From: Bacteroidota bacterium
GTDB lineage: Bacteria; Bacteroidota; Bacteroidia; Chitinophagales; Saprospiraceae
Direction of reading: 5' to 3'
NCBI GenBank assembly: GCA_030147525.1
Contig: JASBVF010000001.1
Coordinates: 1-64,000, forward strand
DNA: 64,000 nt
Part shown: one piece after another, positions 16,205 to 24,852 of the stretch
How positions within the stretch are numbered: position 1 is the first letter of the stretch
Layout: the number at the start of each line of letters is the position of its first letter
Program-made: the position numbers and the translations under genes
The notes under the pieces: model-generated
What the model was told of the DNA's origin: nothing
The model's database searches: none
What the model saw: only the letters and a program-made list of their open reading frames with translations

Positions 16205-17650
16205 TTACTCCAACCTACCCGCCGCCCAGCGCAATCCAGCTTCCGCTTTCATCAACTCGGCCTGTAATTTCGCCAGTTTCAACTCCGCTTCGATGAGCTT
16301 GTTTTCCCGGGAGTTGACGAGAAAGAGTGAGCTTTCACCGATGGCGAATTTGACGTTCTCGGCTTCGAGCAGGGCAGCATAGTTATCCCGCATTTGTGAA
16401 GCGAGCTGGATTTGTTGGTTGAGGTTTCGAAGGTCGTTCTGGTATGCAGCGATTTTGTTGCGGATTTCCTGGCGCTTTTGCGAGAGGTCGTAGTTGGTAT
16501 CGACAATCTTCAGGTTGGCGAGTTGCAGGCTGCCCCTCTCCTTGCGCAGGAAAATCGGGAAGCCGGCCGAGATGCCGAACTTGTAGTTTTCACGAAAAAG
16601 ATCTGCAAAATTTCCGTCTTCACCGGGTTGGAGGTCGAGGCCATCACCGAGCAGGTTGTAGCTCACGTCCAGGCGGGGTTTGAGTTGTTCGGCTTTGAGC
16701 CGGCGCTCCACTTCCAGCTGCTGAAGTTTAAACTCGTAGCCTTGCACGGCCGGATGCTGCGCTGCCATTTCATCGGGCGAGGCATCGAGCAGGGCGGGCA
16801 ATTGTGGTAGCAGGCTTAACTGCACCGGGCGCTGCGTGGTGTCGAACGGCACGGGCAGGTCGTTTTCCCAAAAAAAGTTCTGCAAATCGAGCATCGTATT
16901 TCGAAAAACCACCCGGGCGTCGTTGCGCTGAAGGCTGCGATCCTGCACCTGGATGAGTGCTTCCAGGGTGTCGACGGCCGGCTTGTCACCCGCTTCGTAA
17001 CTTTCCCGGAGACCGATGAGGCGTACTGTGGCAACCTGCACTGCCTCCTCGTAAGTTTGCAACCAGGCGTTGGCGAGTGCCCAGTTCCAGTAGGCTTTGG
17101 CAGCGTCGAGCAGGAGGTCGTTGCGGATGTTGTGTTGCTCGGCCTGGTTGGCTTGTCGTAAAATTTTTGCCTGAAACAAGTTGGCCCGCCGCTCGTCGAT
17201 CATCATCCCCTGCAGCAGCGGCAAAGTGAAACCGAGCACGGCCTGACCGTCGGACGGCAGCTTGTTTTCAGGATTCAAAAAAACGCCACTGGTGTAGTTG
17301 TAGCCCAGCTTGCCTTCGATGCCATACCAGGTGGGAATTTTCAGCCCGCCTTCCCCGATGTTGAAATAGTTTTTCCCATCGAAAGATTTGCGCTCCCAAT
17401 CGCCATAGAGTTTGGGATCGAAGCCGCCACGAGCAGCCAGCAGGGCGGCACGGGCCTGGTCTGTGAGCAGGTTGGCCTGCCTTGCTACGGGGTGTTGGGT
17501 GCGTACTTTATCGAGAAAGGATTCGGGCGTCAGAATGGCGTTTTGACCAAAAGAAAAAAAAGGTAAAAGAAGAAATATCAGCAACAGCCATGCATGAGAG
17601 CAGCCGCCCGTATCTGTCGAAACTTTTATCATCGTCAACTTCTTGTTCAT
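16205..17650 (-). CDS. TolC-family outer membrane channel protein
   Basis: The outer-membrane tunnel of a type I secretion or efflux complex. It has 481 residues, the normal length. An N-terminal hydrophobic signal (LLLIFLLLPFFSFGQ, about 24-40) leads into two OEP repeats with long helices; the second half ends RENKLIEAELKLAKLQAELMKAEAGLRWAAG, the usual family tail (helix near 440-475). The start codon overlaps the stop of the HlyD gene by four bases (ATGA), so the two are translationally coupled. It is the last gene of a four-gene operon: ABC protein, small barrel, HlyD, TolC. Confidence 0.92.
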   Translation of the reverse strand: MNKKLTMIKVSTDTGGCSHAWLLLIFLLLPFFSFGQNAILTPESFLDKVRTQHPVARQANLLTDQARAALLAARGGFDPKLYGDWERKSFDGKNYFNIGEGGLKIPTWYGIEGKLGYNYTSGVFLNPENKLPSDGQAVLGFTLPLLQGMMIDERRANLFQAKILRQANQAEQHNIRNDLLLDAAKAYWNWALANAWLQTYEEAVQVATVRLIGLRESYEAGDKPAVDTLEALIQVQDRSLQRNDARVVFRNTMLDLQNFFWENDLPVPFDTTQRPVQLSLLPQLPALLDASPDEMAAQHPAVQGYEFKLQQLEVERRLKAEQLKPRLDVSYNLLGDGLDLQPGEDGNFADLFRENYKFGISAGFPIFLRKERGSLQLANLKIVDTNYDLSQKRQEIRNKIAAYQNDLRNLNQQIQLASQMRDNYAALLEAENVKFAIGESSLFLVNSRENKLIEAELKLAKLQAELMKAEAGLRWAAGRLE

Positions 17651-18999
17651 TTTTTCTCAGCTTTCGGTTTATCTCCTTCCGGCGCATAAAAGTCCGGCGG
17701 AAACCCGTTCAGCTTTCGCCAAATCTCATACCATAGCGGCACATCGTTCAGCAGCGCTATGGCCTGAGCACCTCCTCCTGGCCGCAACGCTTCAGGCCAG
17801 GGTTTTGATGGGTTGCTGGGAGCTACGAGGATGCGAAAAGCGCCGTTCATGCCAATGTTGTTGTCAATGGCGACGACCTCACCTTCGAAGGTTCCGTAGG
17901 TTAGATTCGGCCAACCGGAAAAAACGAAGGCAGGCCAGCCGTCAAAGATGAAATTCACTTCGTTGCCCATGCCTATGAGGGGCAGATCGATTGGTTTCAC
18001 GTACATTTCAACAGCCAGTTCGGCATTGGCAGGCATGATGCTGACAACGGCTTCTCCCTCCTTCACCGTCTCACCGATACCGGTGATGATGGCCTGGGTG
18101 ATGTAGCAATCCTGCGGGGCAGTGATGTAGTAAAATCCCCTGCGCTGCCGGTAATTTTCTAAATCAACCTGCAATTTCTGAAGCTTGCCTTCGGCGTCGT
18201 AGCGGCTGCTAAGAGCGGTAAACTTGTCCGACTCGGCCTTTGCAATTTTGTTGGCATATTCGTTTTGCACATTGATGAGATCAAGCCGGGCGTTGTCGAG
18301 TTCGTTGCGGCTGGTAAGCAACTTATTTTCGATCGCCACCTTTTTGGCTACCGTTTCCTGCACTTTCAGGTTTTTGTCTTCCAGGTCGGTGAGCGACTTG
18401 AGGCCTTTGCCGTAGAGTTCCTGCGTCCGGTTGAATTGCTTTTGTGCCGTTTCCAGATCGATGACAGCACGGGAGAGTTCGATGCTGTCAGACTGAATTT
18501 TCAGCTGGTATTGCTGCACTTTGTTCTGCAATTGTTCTTTTTTGAAAATCAGCTCCTGGCGCATGGCTGCTATCTGATTTTCCAGCGCAGCAACTTTGGA
18601 CTGGTAGCTACCGATGCTCCCTTCCGTAGCCTGTACCTGCTGGCCAGCCCGGTTGACAAGGTTGGGATCGAAGTATTCTGTTTTGATCTCGGAAAGGTGA
18701 ACGATCGTATCGCCTTTTTTCACCAGCTGTCCTTCCCGAACGTACCATGACTCCACCCGGCCGGCAATGGTCGAATGGATAGTTTGCGGCCGTTGCTCAG
18801 GGCGAAGCGTGGTAACCTGACCCCTGGTTTGAATGTTCTGCGTCCAAGGCAGAAAAAGCAAAATGACGAACACCAGCAACGAGCTAAGCAGCCAGCGCTT
18901 GAATAAGCGGTTGGCCTTTGGCAGACCGGTTTTCTGAAACGACTTGTAACGGCTCGTATCAACCCGGTCAAGAATGGTATTTTCTGAAATATTGAGCAT
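17647..18999 (-). CDS. HlyD-family periplasmic adaptor (membrane fusion protein)
   Basis: It links the inner-membrane ABC protein to the TolC channel. It has a short cytoplasmic N-terminus, one membrane segment at about 33-53 (WLLSSLLVFVILLFLPW), a biotinyl-lipoyl half (STIAGRVESWYVREGQLVKK) and a long alpha-helical hairpin at about 90-290. The second lipoyl half is ITAPQDCYITQAIITGIGETV, followed by a beta-barrel region. Length 450 is normal for type I secretion adaptors. It starts 16 bases after the barrel gene stop and overlaps the TolC gene by four bases. Confidence 0.92.
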   Translation of the reverse strand: MLNISENTILDRVDTSRYKSFQKTGLPKANRLFKRWLLSSLLVFVILLFLPWTQNIQTRGQVTTLRPEQRPQTIHSTIAGRVESWYVREGQLVKKGDTIVHLSEIKTEYFDPNLVNRAGQQVQATEGSIGSYQSKVAALENQIAAMRQELIFKKEQLQNKVQQYQLKIQSDSIELSRAVIDLETAQKQFNRTQELYGKGLKSLTDLEDKNLKVQETVAKKVAIENKLLTSRNELDNARLDLINVQNEYANKIAKAESDKFTALSSRYDAEGKLQKLQVDLENYRQRRGFYYITAPQDCYITQAIITGIGETVKEGEAVVSIMPANAELAVEMYVKPIDLPLIGMGNEVNFIFDGWPAFVFSGWPNLTYGTFEGEVVAIDNNIGMNGAFRILVAPSNPSKPWPEALRPGGGAQAIALLNDVPLWYEIWRKLNGFPPDFYAPEGDKPKAEKK

Positions 19000-19015
19000 G
19001 AGATTTTACACAATT

Positions 19016-19648
19016 TCAAAGATAGTAATTAACACCCGCCAACAGTCCCCAGGAAATATTCCGGCCCAGTTCCCTGGCCACGCCTTCCGGTTTGTTCACT
19101 TTTACCATACCCCACATACCACGTATTTCCACCGTGAAGGTCATTTTTTCACCCAAAGGTAAAGCTCCTCCCATACAGGCAATCAGGTCGGTATCAAAGC
19201 GGCGGAAATTGGCTGTTTCAAAAATGGAGCCTTCCGGATAGTCCGTTTTTTCCTGCATCAGGTAATCAACAGAGACACCGCCACCGGCAATGAATTTTGA
19301 TTTTCCCTTGGTAGAATATCGAAGCAACACCGGCAGGCTGAGGTAATCGAGGCGGTAGTCGTTGCCCCATTCAGCCTCTCCGGGGAAGGGTTCAGGGGCT
19401 GTTTGCTCGCCTTTTGCGCCTTTGCGCTCCAGGTTTACCTCCAGGCGCATGACCACATTTTCAGTCAGGTAATGACTAACGTGAACGCCTCCCATGAACC
19501 CCAGGCGATACTCATAACTTTGGTCACCGGTAAGCGATGAAATATTCTCCCCCAAGTGAAGGCCAAAAGCCCAATTCTGTCCATCGGCATCCGTCAGCCC
19601 CAATCCAAATACAAGTAGTAAAACGGGTAAAATTTTTACAGGCTTCAT
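19016..19648 (-). CDS. Small outer-membrane beta-barrel protein (PorT-like) inside a secretion operon
   Basis: 210 residues with a signal peptide (VLLLVFGLGLTDADGQ) and alternating beta strands. Motifs such as FGLHLGENISSL and LSLPVLLRYSTKGKSKFIAGGG fit the outer membrane beta-barrel (PorT/OMP_b-brl_2) family. It lies between the ABC gene (27-base gap) and the HlyD gene (16-base gap), all on the minus strand, so it is cotranscribed. Its part in export is unknown; it might be an accessory pore or stabiliser of the channel (inference). Confidence 0.75.
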   Translation of the reverse strand: MKPVKILPVLLLVFGLGLTDADGQNWAFGLHLGENISSLTGDQSYEYRLGFMGGVHVSHYLTENVVMRLEVNLERKGAKGEQTAPEPFPGEAEWGNDYRLDYLSLPVLLRYSTKGKSKFIAGGGVSVDYLMQEKTDYPEGSIFETANFRRFDTDLIACMGGALPLGEKMTFTVEIRGMWGMVKVNKPEGVARELGRNISWGLLAGVNYYL

Positions 19649-19675
19649 GGTGTATATTTTTTAAAAACTTAATAA

Positions 19676-21391
19676 TCAACTTGCTTTGAACACATTTTGA
19701 AAATGCCTTCCCTTTTTAATTTCTTCAAAACTCCCTATTTCCACTACCCTGCCTTCATCCAAAATAACCACCCGGTCGCAATTGGATGCCAGCACCGGGT
19801 CATCAGATACCGCCAGCAAAGTACAGTTGTTGGAACGGTCAGTCAGGATCTTCGCCAGCCGCTCCCGCTCCTCCCGGTCGAGAATGGCAAAAGGTTCCTC
19901 AATCGCAATCAGGGCAGGCCTTGAAGCGAAGCAGCGGGCAAGCAGGATTTTTGAAACAATGCTGCGGGGCAGGTTTTTCCCTGTGGGCAACAGCAAGGTG
20001 TCGTATCCGTCAGCCAGGCGTTTTACAAAATCGCTGAGGCCTGCCTTCTCAACTGCTCCAATCACATCTTCCAGCGTTACGTCATGGTGACCCATCGAAA
20101 TATTTTCCATCAAAGTGCCCTGAAAAATATCCTCCTCCTGCGGCATCATATCTCCAATATGTGCCCGTAGACTCACGATGTCAAGGTTGCGTAAGGGAAT
20201 TTTATTAAACTCCATGGATCCTTTGAAGTCGGTGTAGATACCGGCGACAATATGTAGCAGGGTGGATTTACCTGCCCCATTGTAACCCGCTATACAGACC
20301 TTTTCACCAGCCTCAACGGAAAGGCTTATCTTGTTCAGTGTCGGTCTTTCTGCATCCGGAAACTGGTAGCTCACATCCCTTAACTCAAAGGCGACCCCTT
20401 TTTCACAGCCCAGATCTTCAAATGGAATCCCCTGTTCGCTTTCAATGGCCATGTCAGTCAGGCTGCCCAGTTTTTCCAGCGCCGTAAGTACATCGTAAAT
20501 CACATCCATCGTTAGTATCAACTTCTCGACCGAAGCAGTGATAAGGATCACGACGATCTCTGCAGCTACGAATTGCCCTAGGTTGATGCGATTCTCGATT
20601 ACCAGCAAACTGCCAAGAATCAACAAACCTCCCGTCACTACCACTTTGAATGCGACAATGCTGCTGAACTGCGTAACGAGTACCCGGAAGTGCTTTTTTC
20701 GAGCATCGAGATAGCCACTGACAAGACCATCCGTGCGTTTAAGCGGCAGGTCGCTCCGCCCGGCCAGCTTGAAAGTACCCATCGTACGGGCCAGTTCTTC
20801 CAGCCAGTATGCAACTTCATATTTGTATTTCGATTCTTTCAAACTTGTCGCCAACCCTTGTGGCCCTGTCAGCCGGAAAATCAGTGCCACGAAAACCAGC
20901 AGGATCAAACCAAAAGCAATGAAAAGCGGGTGATAAAACGACAGCAGCAGCAGCCCAAAAAATATTTGTAATACCCCTGTTGAAAAATCCATCAGAATTT
21001 TCGGGATTCCTTTCTGGAGCGTAAGTGTGTCAAAAAACCGATTGACCAATTCCGGCGCATACTCCCTGTAAACAGCTTCGAATTTGATCTTAGGCAAGCG
21101 GTAAGCGATATCGAACGCCGAGCGGGTGAAAATGCGCTGCTGGATAGTTTCCGTAACGGTCAGTTGCATTACTTTGAGAATACCTGTCAGCGCCGTACCA
21201 ACCGTGACCACCACAATCAGCAGTACCCAGGAACTGGAAATATTTCCCCCGGCAATGAGCCCGATGATAGCCTGCACACCCAGCGGCAGGGTTAGCGCTA
21301 TCAGCCCCGAAAAAACGGCGTAGATGTAGATATACGTGATATCCTTTTTGTCTAATTCCAGCAGTTTAAAAAATCGCTGAATGGGATGCAT
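19676..21391 (-). CDS. ABC transporter, fused permease and ATPase, with degenerate ATPase motifs
   Basis: The inner-membrane engine of the type I secretion-like operon. Residues about 1-310 hold six membrane helices of the exporter fold; no N-terminal peptidase C39 domain is present. The ATPase domain starts near 345. Walker A is intact (GYNGAGKSTL, Lys375). The signature LSGGQ is replaced by NLPRS; the Walker B Asp is Glu498 (ALIAIEEPF), followed by the expected Glu499. The switch His is missing (LLAVSDDPV). These are serious departures from an active exporter ATPase, yet the gene is open and in an intact operon. It may hydrolyse ATP slowly, act as a regulated gate, or pair with another ABC subunit (inference). 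Confidence 0.88.
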   Translation of the reverse strand: MHPIQRFFKLLELDKKDITYIYIYAVFSGLIALTLPLGVQAIIGLIAGGNISSSWVLLIVVVTVGTALTGILKVMQLTVTETIQQRIFTRSAFDIAYRLPKIKFEAVYREYAPELVNRFFDTLTLQKGIPKILMDFSTGVLQIFFGLLLLSFYHPLFIAFGLILLVFVALIFRLTGPQGLATSLKESKYKYEVAYWLEELARTMGTFKLAGRSDLPLKRTDGLVSGYLDARKKHFRVLVTQFSSIVAFKVVVTGGLLILGSLLVIENRINLGQFVAAEIVVILITASVEKLILTMDVIYDVLTALEKLGSLTDMAIESEQGIPFEDLGCEKGVAFELRDVSYQFPDAERPTLNKISLSVEAGEKVCIAGYNGAGKSTLLHIVAGIYTDFKGSMEFNKIPLRNLDIVSLRAHIGDMMPQEEDIFQGTLMENISMGHHDVTLEDVIGAVEKAGLSDFVKRLADGYDTLLLPTGKNLPRSIVSKILLARCFASRPALIAIEEPFAILDREERERLAKILTDRSNNCTLLAVSDDPVLASNCDRVVILDEGRVVEIGSFEEIKKGRHFQNVFKAS

Positions 21392-21656
21392 AATTCAGGT
21401 TTTACGTTTATTGGTAATTGGCAAAATAGATATTCCGCCTGAAAGTTTTAAGGTGCCGATAATCTAATCCAATTTTAATTTTTCCCCGGTGGAAATCTGC
21501 ATACGGCGAGCCGCTGTTTTTTATGAAACAATAACCAACGCTCCTGTTGCCCAACTTTACCGTCGGGAAAACAAAAGTCCCTCTGCTAAACTCTATTGTC
21601 AACATCCGGCTATTTTTGCACATACATTTTAAATTCAATTAATCCTCTGACTCATC
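21392..21656. other. Divergent intergenic region between ABC and DUF2490 genes
   Basis: 265 bases without a credible gene; a 76-codon minus-strand frame here has no signal or family pattern. On the plus strand TATTTTTG (21611-21618) fits a -7 element for the DUF2490 gene, 39 bases before its ATG. No convincing -33 element was found for either direction. Confidence 0.4.
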
Positions 21657-22343
21657 ATGAATACCAAAAAATTACATTTTCTCTTCCTTTTCGTCACTTT
21701 TTCCTTTTTTACAAAAGCCCAACCCGGCGACCTGGGCAACTGGTTCATCTACTTCGGACACGCTAAGCTGACACCGGAGTGGGGCATCTGGGCCGAAAGT
21801 CAGCATCGGAATTACAACTTCGCCGGCGACCTCGAGCAGTTCTTCGTCCGCTCTGCCGTCACCTACGATTTTGTGGGAACGGGCGCACAGGTTGCGCTGG
21901 GCTACGGTTTTTTCCGTACAGAAAACTACATTGGTAACACGGATGAAAAACGAGGTTTCAACGAAAACCGCATTTACCAGCAACTCATCACCAGCCAGCG
22001 GTTCGGCAGACTTTACATGACTCACCGGTACCGGCTCGAGGAACGCTTCGTACAGGACGATTTTAAAATTCGCTTTCGCTACTTCCTTGGTCTGAACCTA
22101 TGCCTGAACAAGCCCGAACGCACCACCGGAACGGTTTACCTTTCAGCTTACAACGAACTGTTTATCAATGCAGTATCACCCGTTTTTGACCGAAACCGGG
22201 TTTACGGAGCGCTGGGCTACGTCATCAGCCCCGGCCTGAGAGCAGAGACCGGACTGATGTATCAACTGTTCGAAAACAGGCGACGGCCGCAGTGGCAAAT
22301 TGTACTTTTTCACAACCTCGATTTCTCAAAACGAGATGATTAA
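21657..22343 (+). CDS. DUF2490 outer-membrane protein, first copy
   Basis: 228 residues. Signal peptide FLFLFVTFSFFTKAQ, then the DUF2490 pattern: GNWFIYFG...LTPEWGIWAESQHR, a barrel-like run of strands and conserved RYRLEERFVQDDFKIRFRYF. DUF2490 proteins are predicted outer-membrane barrels of unknown role. It heads a compact three-gene operon: the next gene starts 2 bases after the stop. It shares the LRTEQRFVQ / YRLEERFVQ motif with the third gene, so the two DUF2490 genes are distant paralogues. Confidence 0.85.
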   Translation: MNTKKLHFLFLFVTFSFFTKAQPGDLGNWFIYFGHAKLTPEWGIWAESQHRNYNFAGDLEQFFVRSAVTYDFVGTGAQVALGYGFFRTENYIGNTDEKRGFNENRIYQQLITSQRFGRLYMTHRYRLEERFVQDDFKIRFRYFLGLNLCLNKPERTTGTVYLSAYNELFINAVSPVFDRNRVYGALGYVISPGLRAETGLMYQLFENRRRPQWQIVLFHNLDFSKRDD

Positions 22344-22345
22344 AT

Positions 22346-22876
22346 ATGAAAAAATCAAGCTTATTTGTTTTTCTTTTGGCGGTCTTCGGTCAAACTCTTT
22401 TGGCTCAAAAAATTGAAATGGAAAAAAGGATTCCCGAGCAGGATTTTCCGCCAGCCGCCATTGATTGGCTGAACGACAAATTCGGCGACCGGAAGTGCAA
22501 TCGTTTCTACCTCGAGTCGGATGGCGACACCACCAATTTTGAGGCAAAATTCAAGTGGCATAAATCCTGCTACAGCGTGGAATTCCTGAATGACGGATCA
22601 CTGAAAGACATTGAAAAGCGGGTGAAATTTAAGGAAATACCCGCCGCTGTTCAGGCCAGCATCAACAAACAGTTTCAAGAAGATTTTAAAAAATTCAAAC
22701 TGAAAAAGGTGCAGGAGCAAACGCTTCCCGGGCGGTTGGAGAAACGCTACGAAGTTGAAATAAAAGGCAAAAACGAAGAAGGAACCGCTTTTTTTGAATA
22801 CCTCTTCGAATCGGATGGCCGCCTGGTCATGCGTCGCAAGATCATTTTACCAACCAACAACATCACGCTGTACTGA
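22346..22876 (+). CDS. Periplasmic PepSY-like protein
   Basis: 176 residues with signal peptide (LFVFLLAVFGQTLLAQ). The rest shows two PepSY-like (DUF2874 type) halves: FPPAAIDWLNDKFGDRKCNRFYL with YSVEFLNDGSLKDIEKRV, then IPAAVQASINKQF with RYEVEIKG...YLFESDGRLVMR. The family is periplasmic and binds or inhibits partners in some members; no function is known for this one. It lies between two DUF2490 genes; its stop overlaps the next start by one base (TGATG). Confidence 0.8.
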   Translation: MKKSSLFVFLLAVFGQTLLAQKIEMEKRIPEQDFPPAAIDWLNDKFGDRKCNRFYLESDGDTTNFEAKFKWHKSCYSVEFLNDGSLKDIEKRVKFKEIPAAVQASINKQFQEDFKKFKLKKVQEQTLPGRLEKRYEVEIKGKNEEGTAFFEYLFESDGRLVMRRKIILPTNNITLY

Positions 22877-23598
22877 TGATCAAAAAACTAATCTGCCTGG
22901 CCCCGCTGGCGTTACTCGTCCAACTGACCGTGCAAGCGCAGAATGTAAGCCTGTACGGTGTGGTACCAAACGTCCAGATTGATGGAAAACTGACCGGCAG
23001 GCTGGACTATTTTTTTCAGACCGGCAGCGAGATTATTTTTCTTGAACACACCGGCGGAGATAAACGGAACGCTGCTGAAATGCTCACGCTCGACCTTTCC
23101 GGCGGCGTGAATTTTGATGCGGGTCCCGACTGGAATTTTGCCTTTAGCCTTGTCGCTCGCCGCCGTCAGCCTTTCACCGAAATGGCCGGCAAAGAAATCC
23201 GGCCCTGGCAGCAGGTTACTCACATTACCCGGTTCGGCAAATACCGCCTGCGCAATCGGCTGCGAACAGAGCAACGTTTTGTGCAAAGGCAGGATGATGA
23301 CGATTTTGAATTTGACCTGCGCCTGCGCTACCGGCTTTCGCTCGATTTCCCGCTGGAGGGCGAAAGACTTGATGACCGGGAGTTTTACCTCAACACTTCG
23401 GCTGAATGGCTCGTCACGCCCACCCGTGAGCGGTTTATTTTTTACAGTAACCCAAGAGGGTATGCCGGGCTGGGCTATCGTTTCAATGAAAAAAGCAAAC
23501 TGGAAACGGGGCCGGAATTGCGCAACCGGAATATCAGCGAGGAAGGCAGCGAAGAATATATCTGGTACTGGCGTTTGACCTGGGTGAAAACAATTTAA
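22876..23598 (+). CDS. DUF2490 outer-membrane protein, second copy
   Basis: 240 residues with signal peptide (LICLAPLALLVQLTVQAQ) and DUF2490-type strands (FGKYRLRNRLRTEQRFVQ, FDLRLRYRLSLDFPL, YAGLGYRF). It is coupled to the PepSY-like gene by a TGATG overlap. Its end overlaps the convergent gene at 23595 by four bases. It is diverged from the first copy at 21657, so the two may form a pair rather than a recent duplicate. Confidence 0.82.
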   Translation: MIKKLICLAPLALLVQLTVQAQNVSLYGVVPNVQIDGKLTGRLDYFFQTGSEIIFLEHTGGDKRNAAEMLTLDLSGGVNFDAGPDWNFAFSLVARRRQPFTEMAGKEIRPWQQVTHITRFGKYRLRNRLRTEQRFVQRQDDDDFEFDLRLRYRLSLDFPLEGERLDDREFYLNTSAEWLVTPTRERFIFYSNPRGYAGLGYRFNEKSKLETGPELRNRNISEEGSEEYIWYWRLTWVKTI

Positions 23599-24176
23599 CC
23601 ACCGGCGGCCAGCCGCCTGGTCATCAGTTCCTCCACTTTGCGCAGCAGGTGTTTGGGTGAAAGCGCCCGCCAGTTTACGTCATTAAGTTTACCTCCAAAG
23701 CTAACGTAGTAGTGAAGATTTGTTTCCCGCATTTCTTCCTCAACGTGTTGAAGCAGGTTCAGCATACAAATCCAGCCGCCTTCGTCCTTCACATCATCGT
23801 ACCACTCCTCGTAGTAGCAGTCATCGGAGGCATGGAAGTTGAGAACATTTTCACCAATGATGATAAATTTATTGATGCCGGATTGAATGAACTCATCGGC
23901 CACATCCCGTTTGAGAAACATCACGTCGTTATGCAGGCAGTCGTTCCATTCGCCGAGCATTTCGAAAATGGCATAGCCCCGGTCGTAGTCGGCGTAGAGC
24001 ACCTTCATGTAAAGCGTTTGGGAGCCAAACTCATCCCACTGCGGGTGGATGAAATAGTTGTAAATTTTCTGGGTGTAGTAAAACTCCTCATAGATCCGGC
24101 CGTAGAACGGGGAGTTCCGGTCTTCAGCAGATTCGTAGTGATCTCTCCAGCGGTGATATGGTTCGATGTCGTGCAT
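23595..24176 (-). CDS. Conserved hypothetical protein, 193 residues
   Basis: No family that I can name. The protein is soluble, acidic and rich in Tyr, Phe and Trp (YHRWRDHYESAEDRNSPFYG; YEEFYYTQKIYNYFIHPQWD). It has a central region with ADYDRGYAIFEMLGEWND, and a C-terminus with NLHYYVSFGGKLNDVNWRAL. No signal peptide or membrane segment. Codon use and length are normal for a real gene. It is alone on its strand between a plus-strand operon and the NadR-like gene, so context gives no clue. Confidence 0.72.
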   Translation of the reverse strand: MHDIEPYHRWRDHYESAEDRNSPFYGRIYEEFYYTQKIYNYFIHPQWDEFGSQTLYMKVLYADYDRGYAIFEMLGEWNDCLHNDVMFLKRDVADEFIQSGINKFIIIGENVLNFHASDDCYYEEWYDDVKDEGGWICMLNLLQHVEEEMRETNLHYYVSFGGKLNDVNWRALSPKHLLRKVEELMTRRLAAGG

Positions 24177-24325
24177 TTACAGCGAAATTGCAGGTATTAA
24201 ACAATAGCGTTTTTGGCTGAGGGGAAATGTTTGATAACCAATTTGCGGCAATAATTGTTTAGGTTTTGGCAGTCGGAAATTTTAGTCAAAATTAGGATTC
24301 CGGCAGTCAGTCTGAAAAATAATTC

Positions 24326-24841
24326 ATGCTAAAAATTGTCCTCACCGGACCGGAAAGCACCGGAAAAACGACGCTGGCACAGCAGCTTGCCAGGCACTTC
24401 GGCACGATCTGGGTGCCGGAGTTCGCACGCAGCTATCTGGACGATCTGCACCGGCCTTATGAACAGCATGACTTACTCGAAATAGCCAAAGGGCAGGTGG
24501 AACTGGAGGAAAGTTTTTCAAAAAAAGCAAACGGCCTGCTGTTTCTCGACACCAGCCTGGAAGTCATCAAGGTTTGGTCGGAAGTTCGGTACGGCAGATG
24601 CCATCCGTGGATTTTGGAGCAGTGTCAGCAGCGACGTCACGACCTTTACCTGCTCTGTCAACCAGATGTACCCTGGGCTTTCGACCCTCAACGGGAGAAC
24701 CCGGGCGACCGGGAGTTTTTGTTTGAAATTTACCGAAAAGAGCTCACAGCTCTCAATGCTGAATTTGTTGAACTGGCAGGCGTGAACCGCCACCGCTTTC
24801 AAAATGCCGTCAACACAATTAGTATTTTTTTAAAAAGCTGA
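24326..24841 (+). CDS. NadR-like P-loop kinase (AAA_28)
   Basis: 171-residue cytosolic nucleotide-binding protein. It has an early P-loop GPESTGKTTL (8-17), VPEFARSYLD (about 32-41), DTSLEVIKVWSEV and PDVPWAFDPQRENPGDRE. These are the pattern of the ribosylnicotinamide kinase domain of NadR, which phosphorylates nicotinamide riboside in NAD salvage. The adenylyltransferase domain of full NadR is absent, so this is the stand-alone kinase form; substrate is inferred from the family. It lies 11 bases before the DCC gene and is likely cotranscribed. Confidence 0.85.
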   Translation: MLKIVLTGPESTGKTTLAQQLARHFGTIWVPEFARSYLDDLHRPYEQHDLLEIAKGQVELEESFSKKANGLLFLDTSLEVIKVWSEVRYGRCHPWILEQCQQRRHDLYLLCQPDVPWAFDPQRENPGDREFLFEIYRKELTALNAEFVELAGVNRHRFQNAVNTISIFLKS

Positions 24842-24852
24842 TTTTCAACAAT

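Noticed and set aside
21408-21638. 76-codon minus-strand frame between the ABC and DUF2490 genes
   Set aside because: No signal, no family pattern, and it spans the candidate promoter of the divergent gene.
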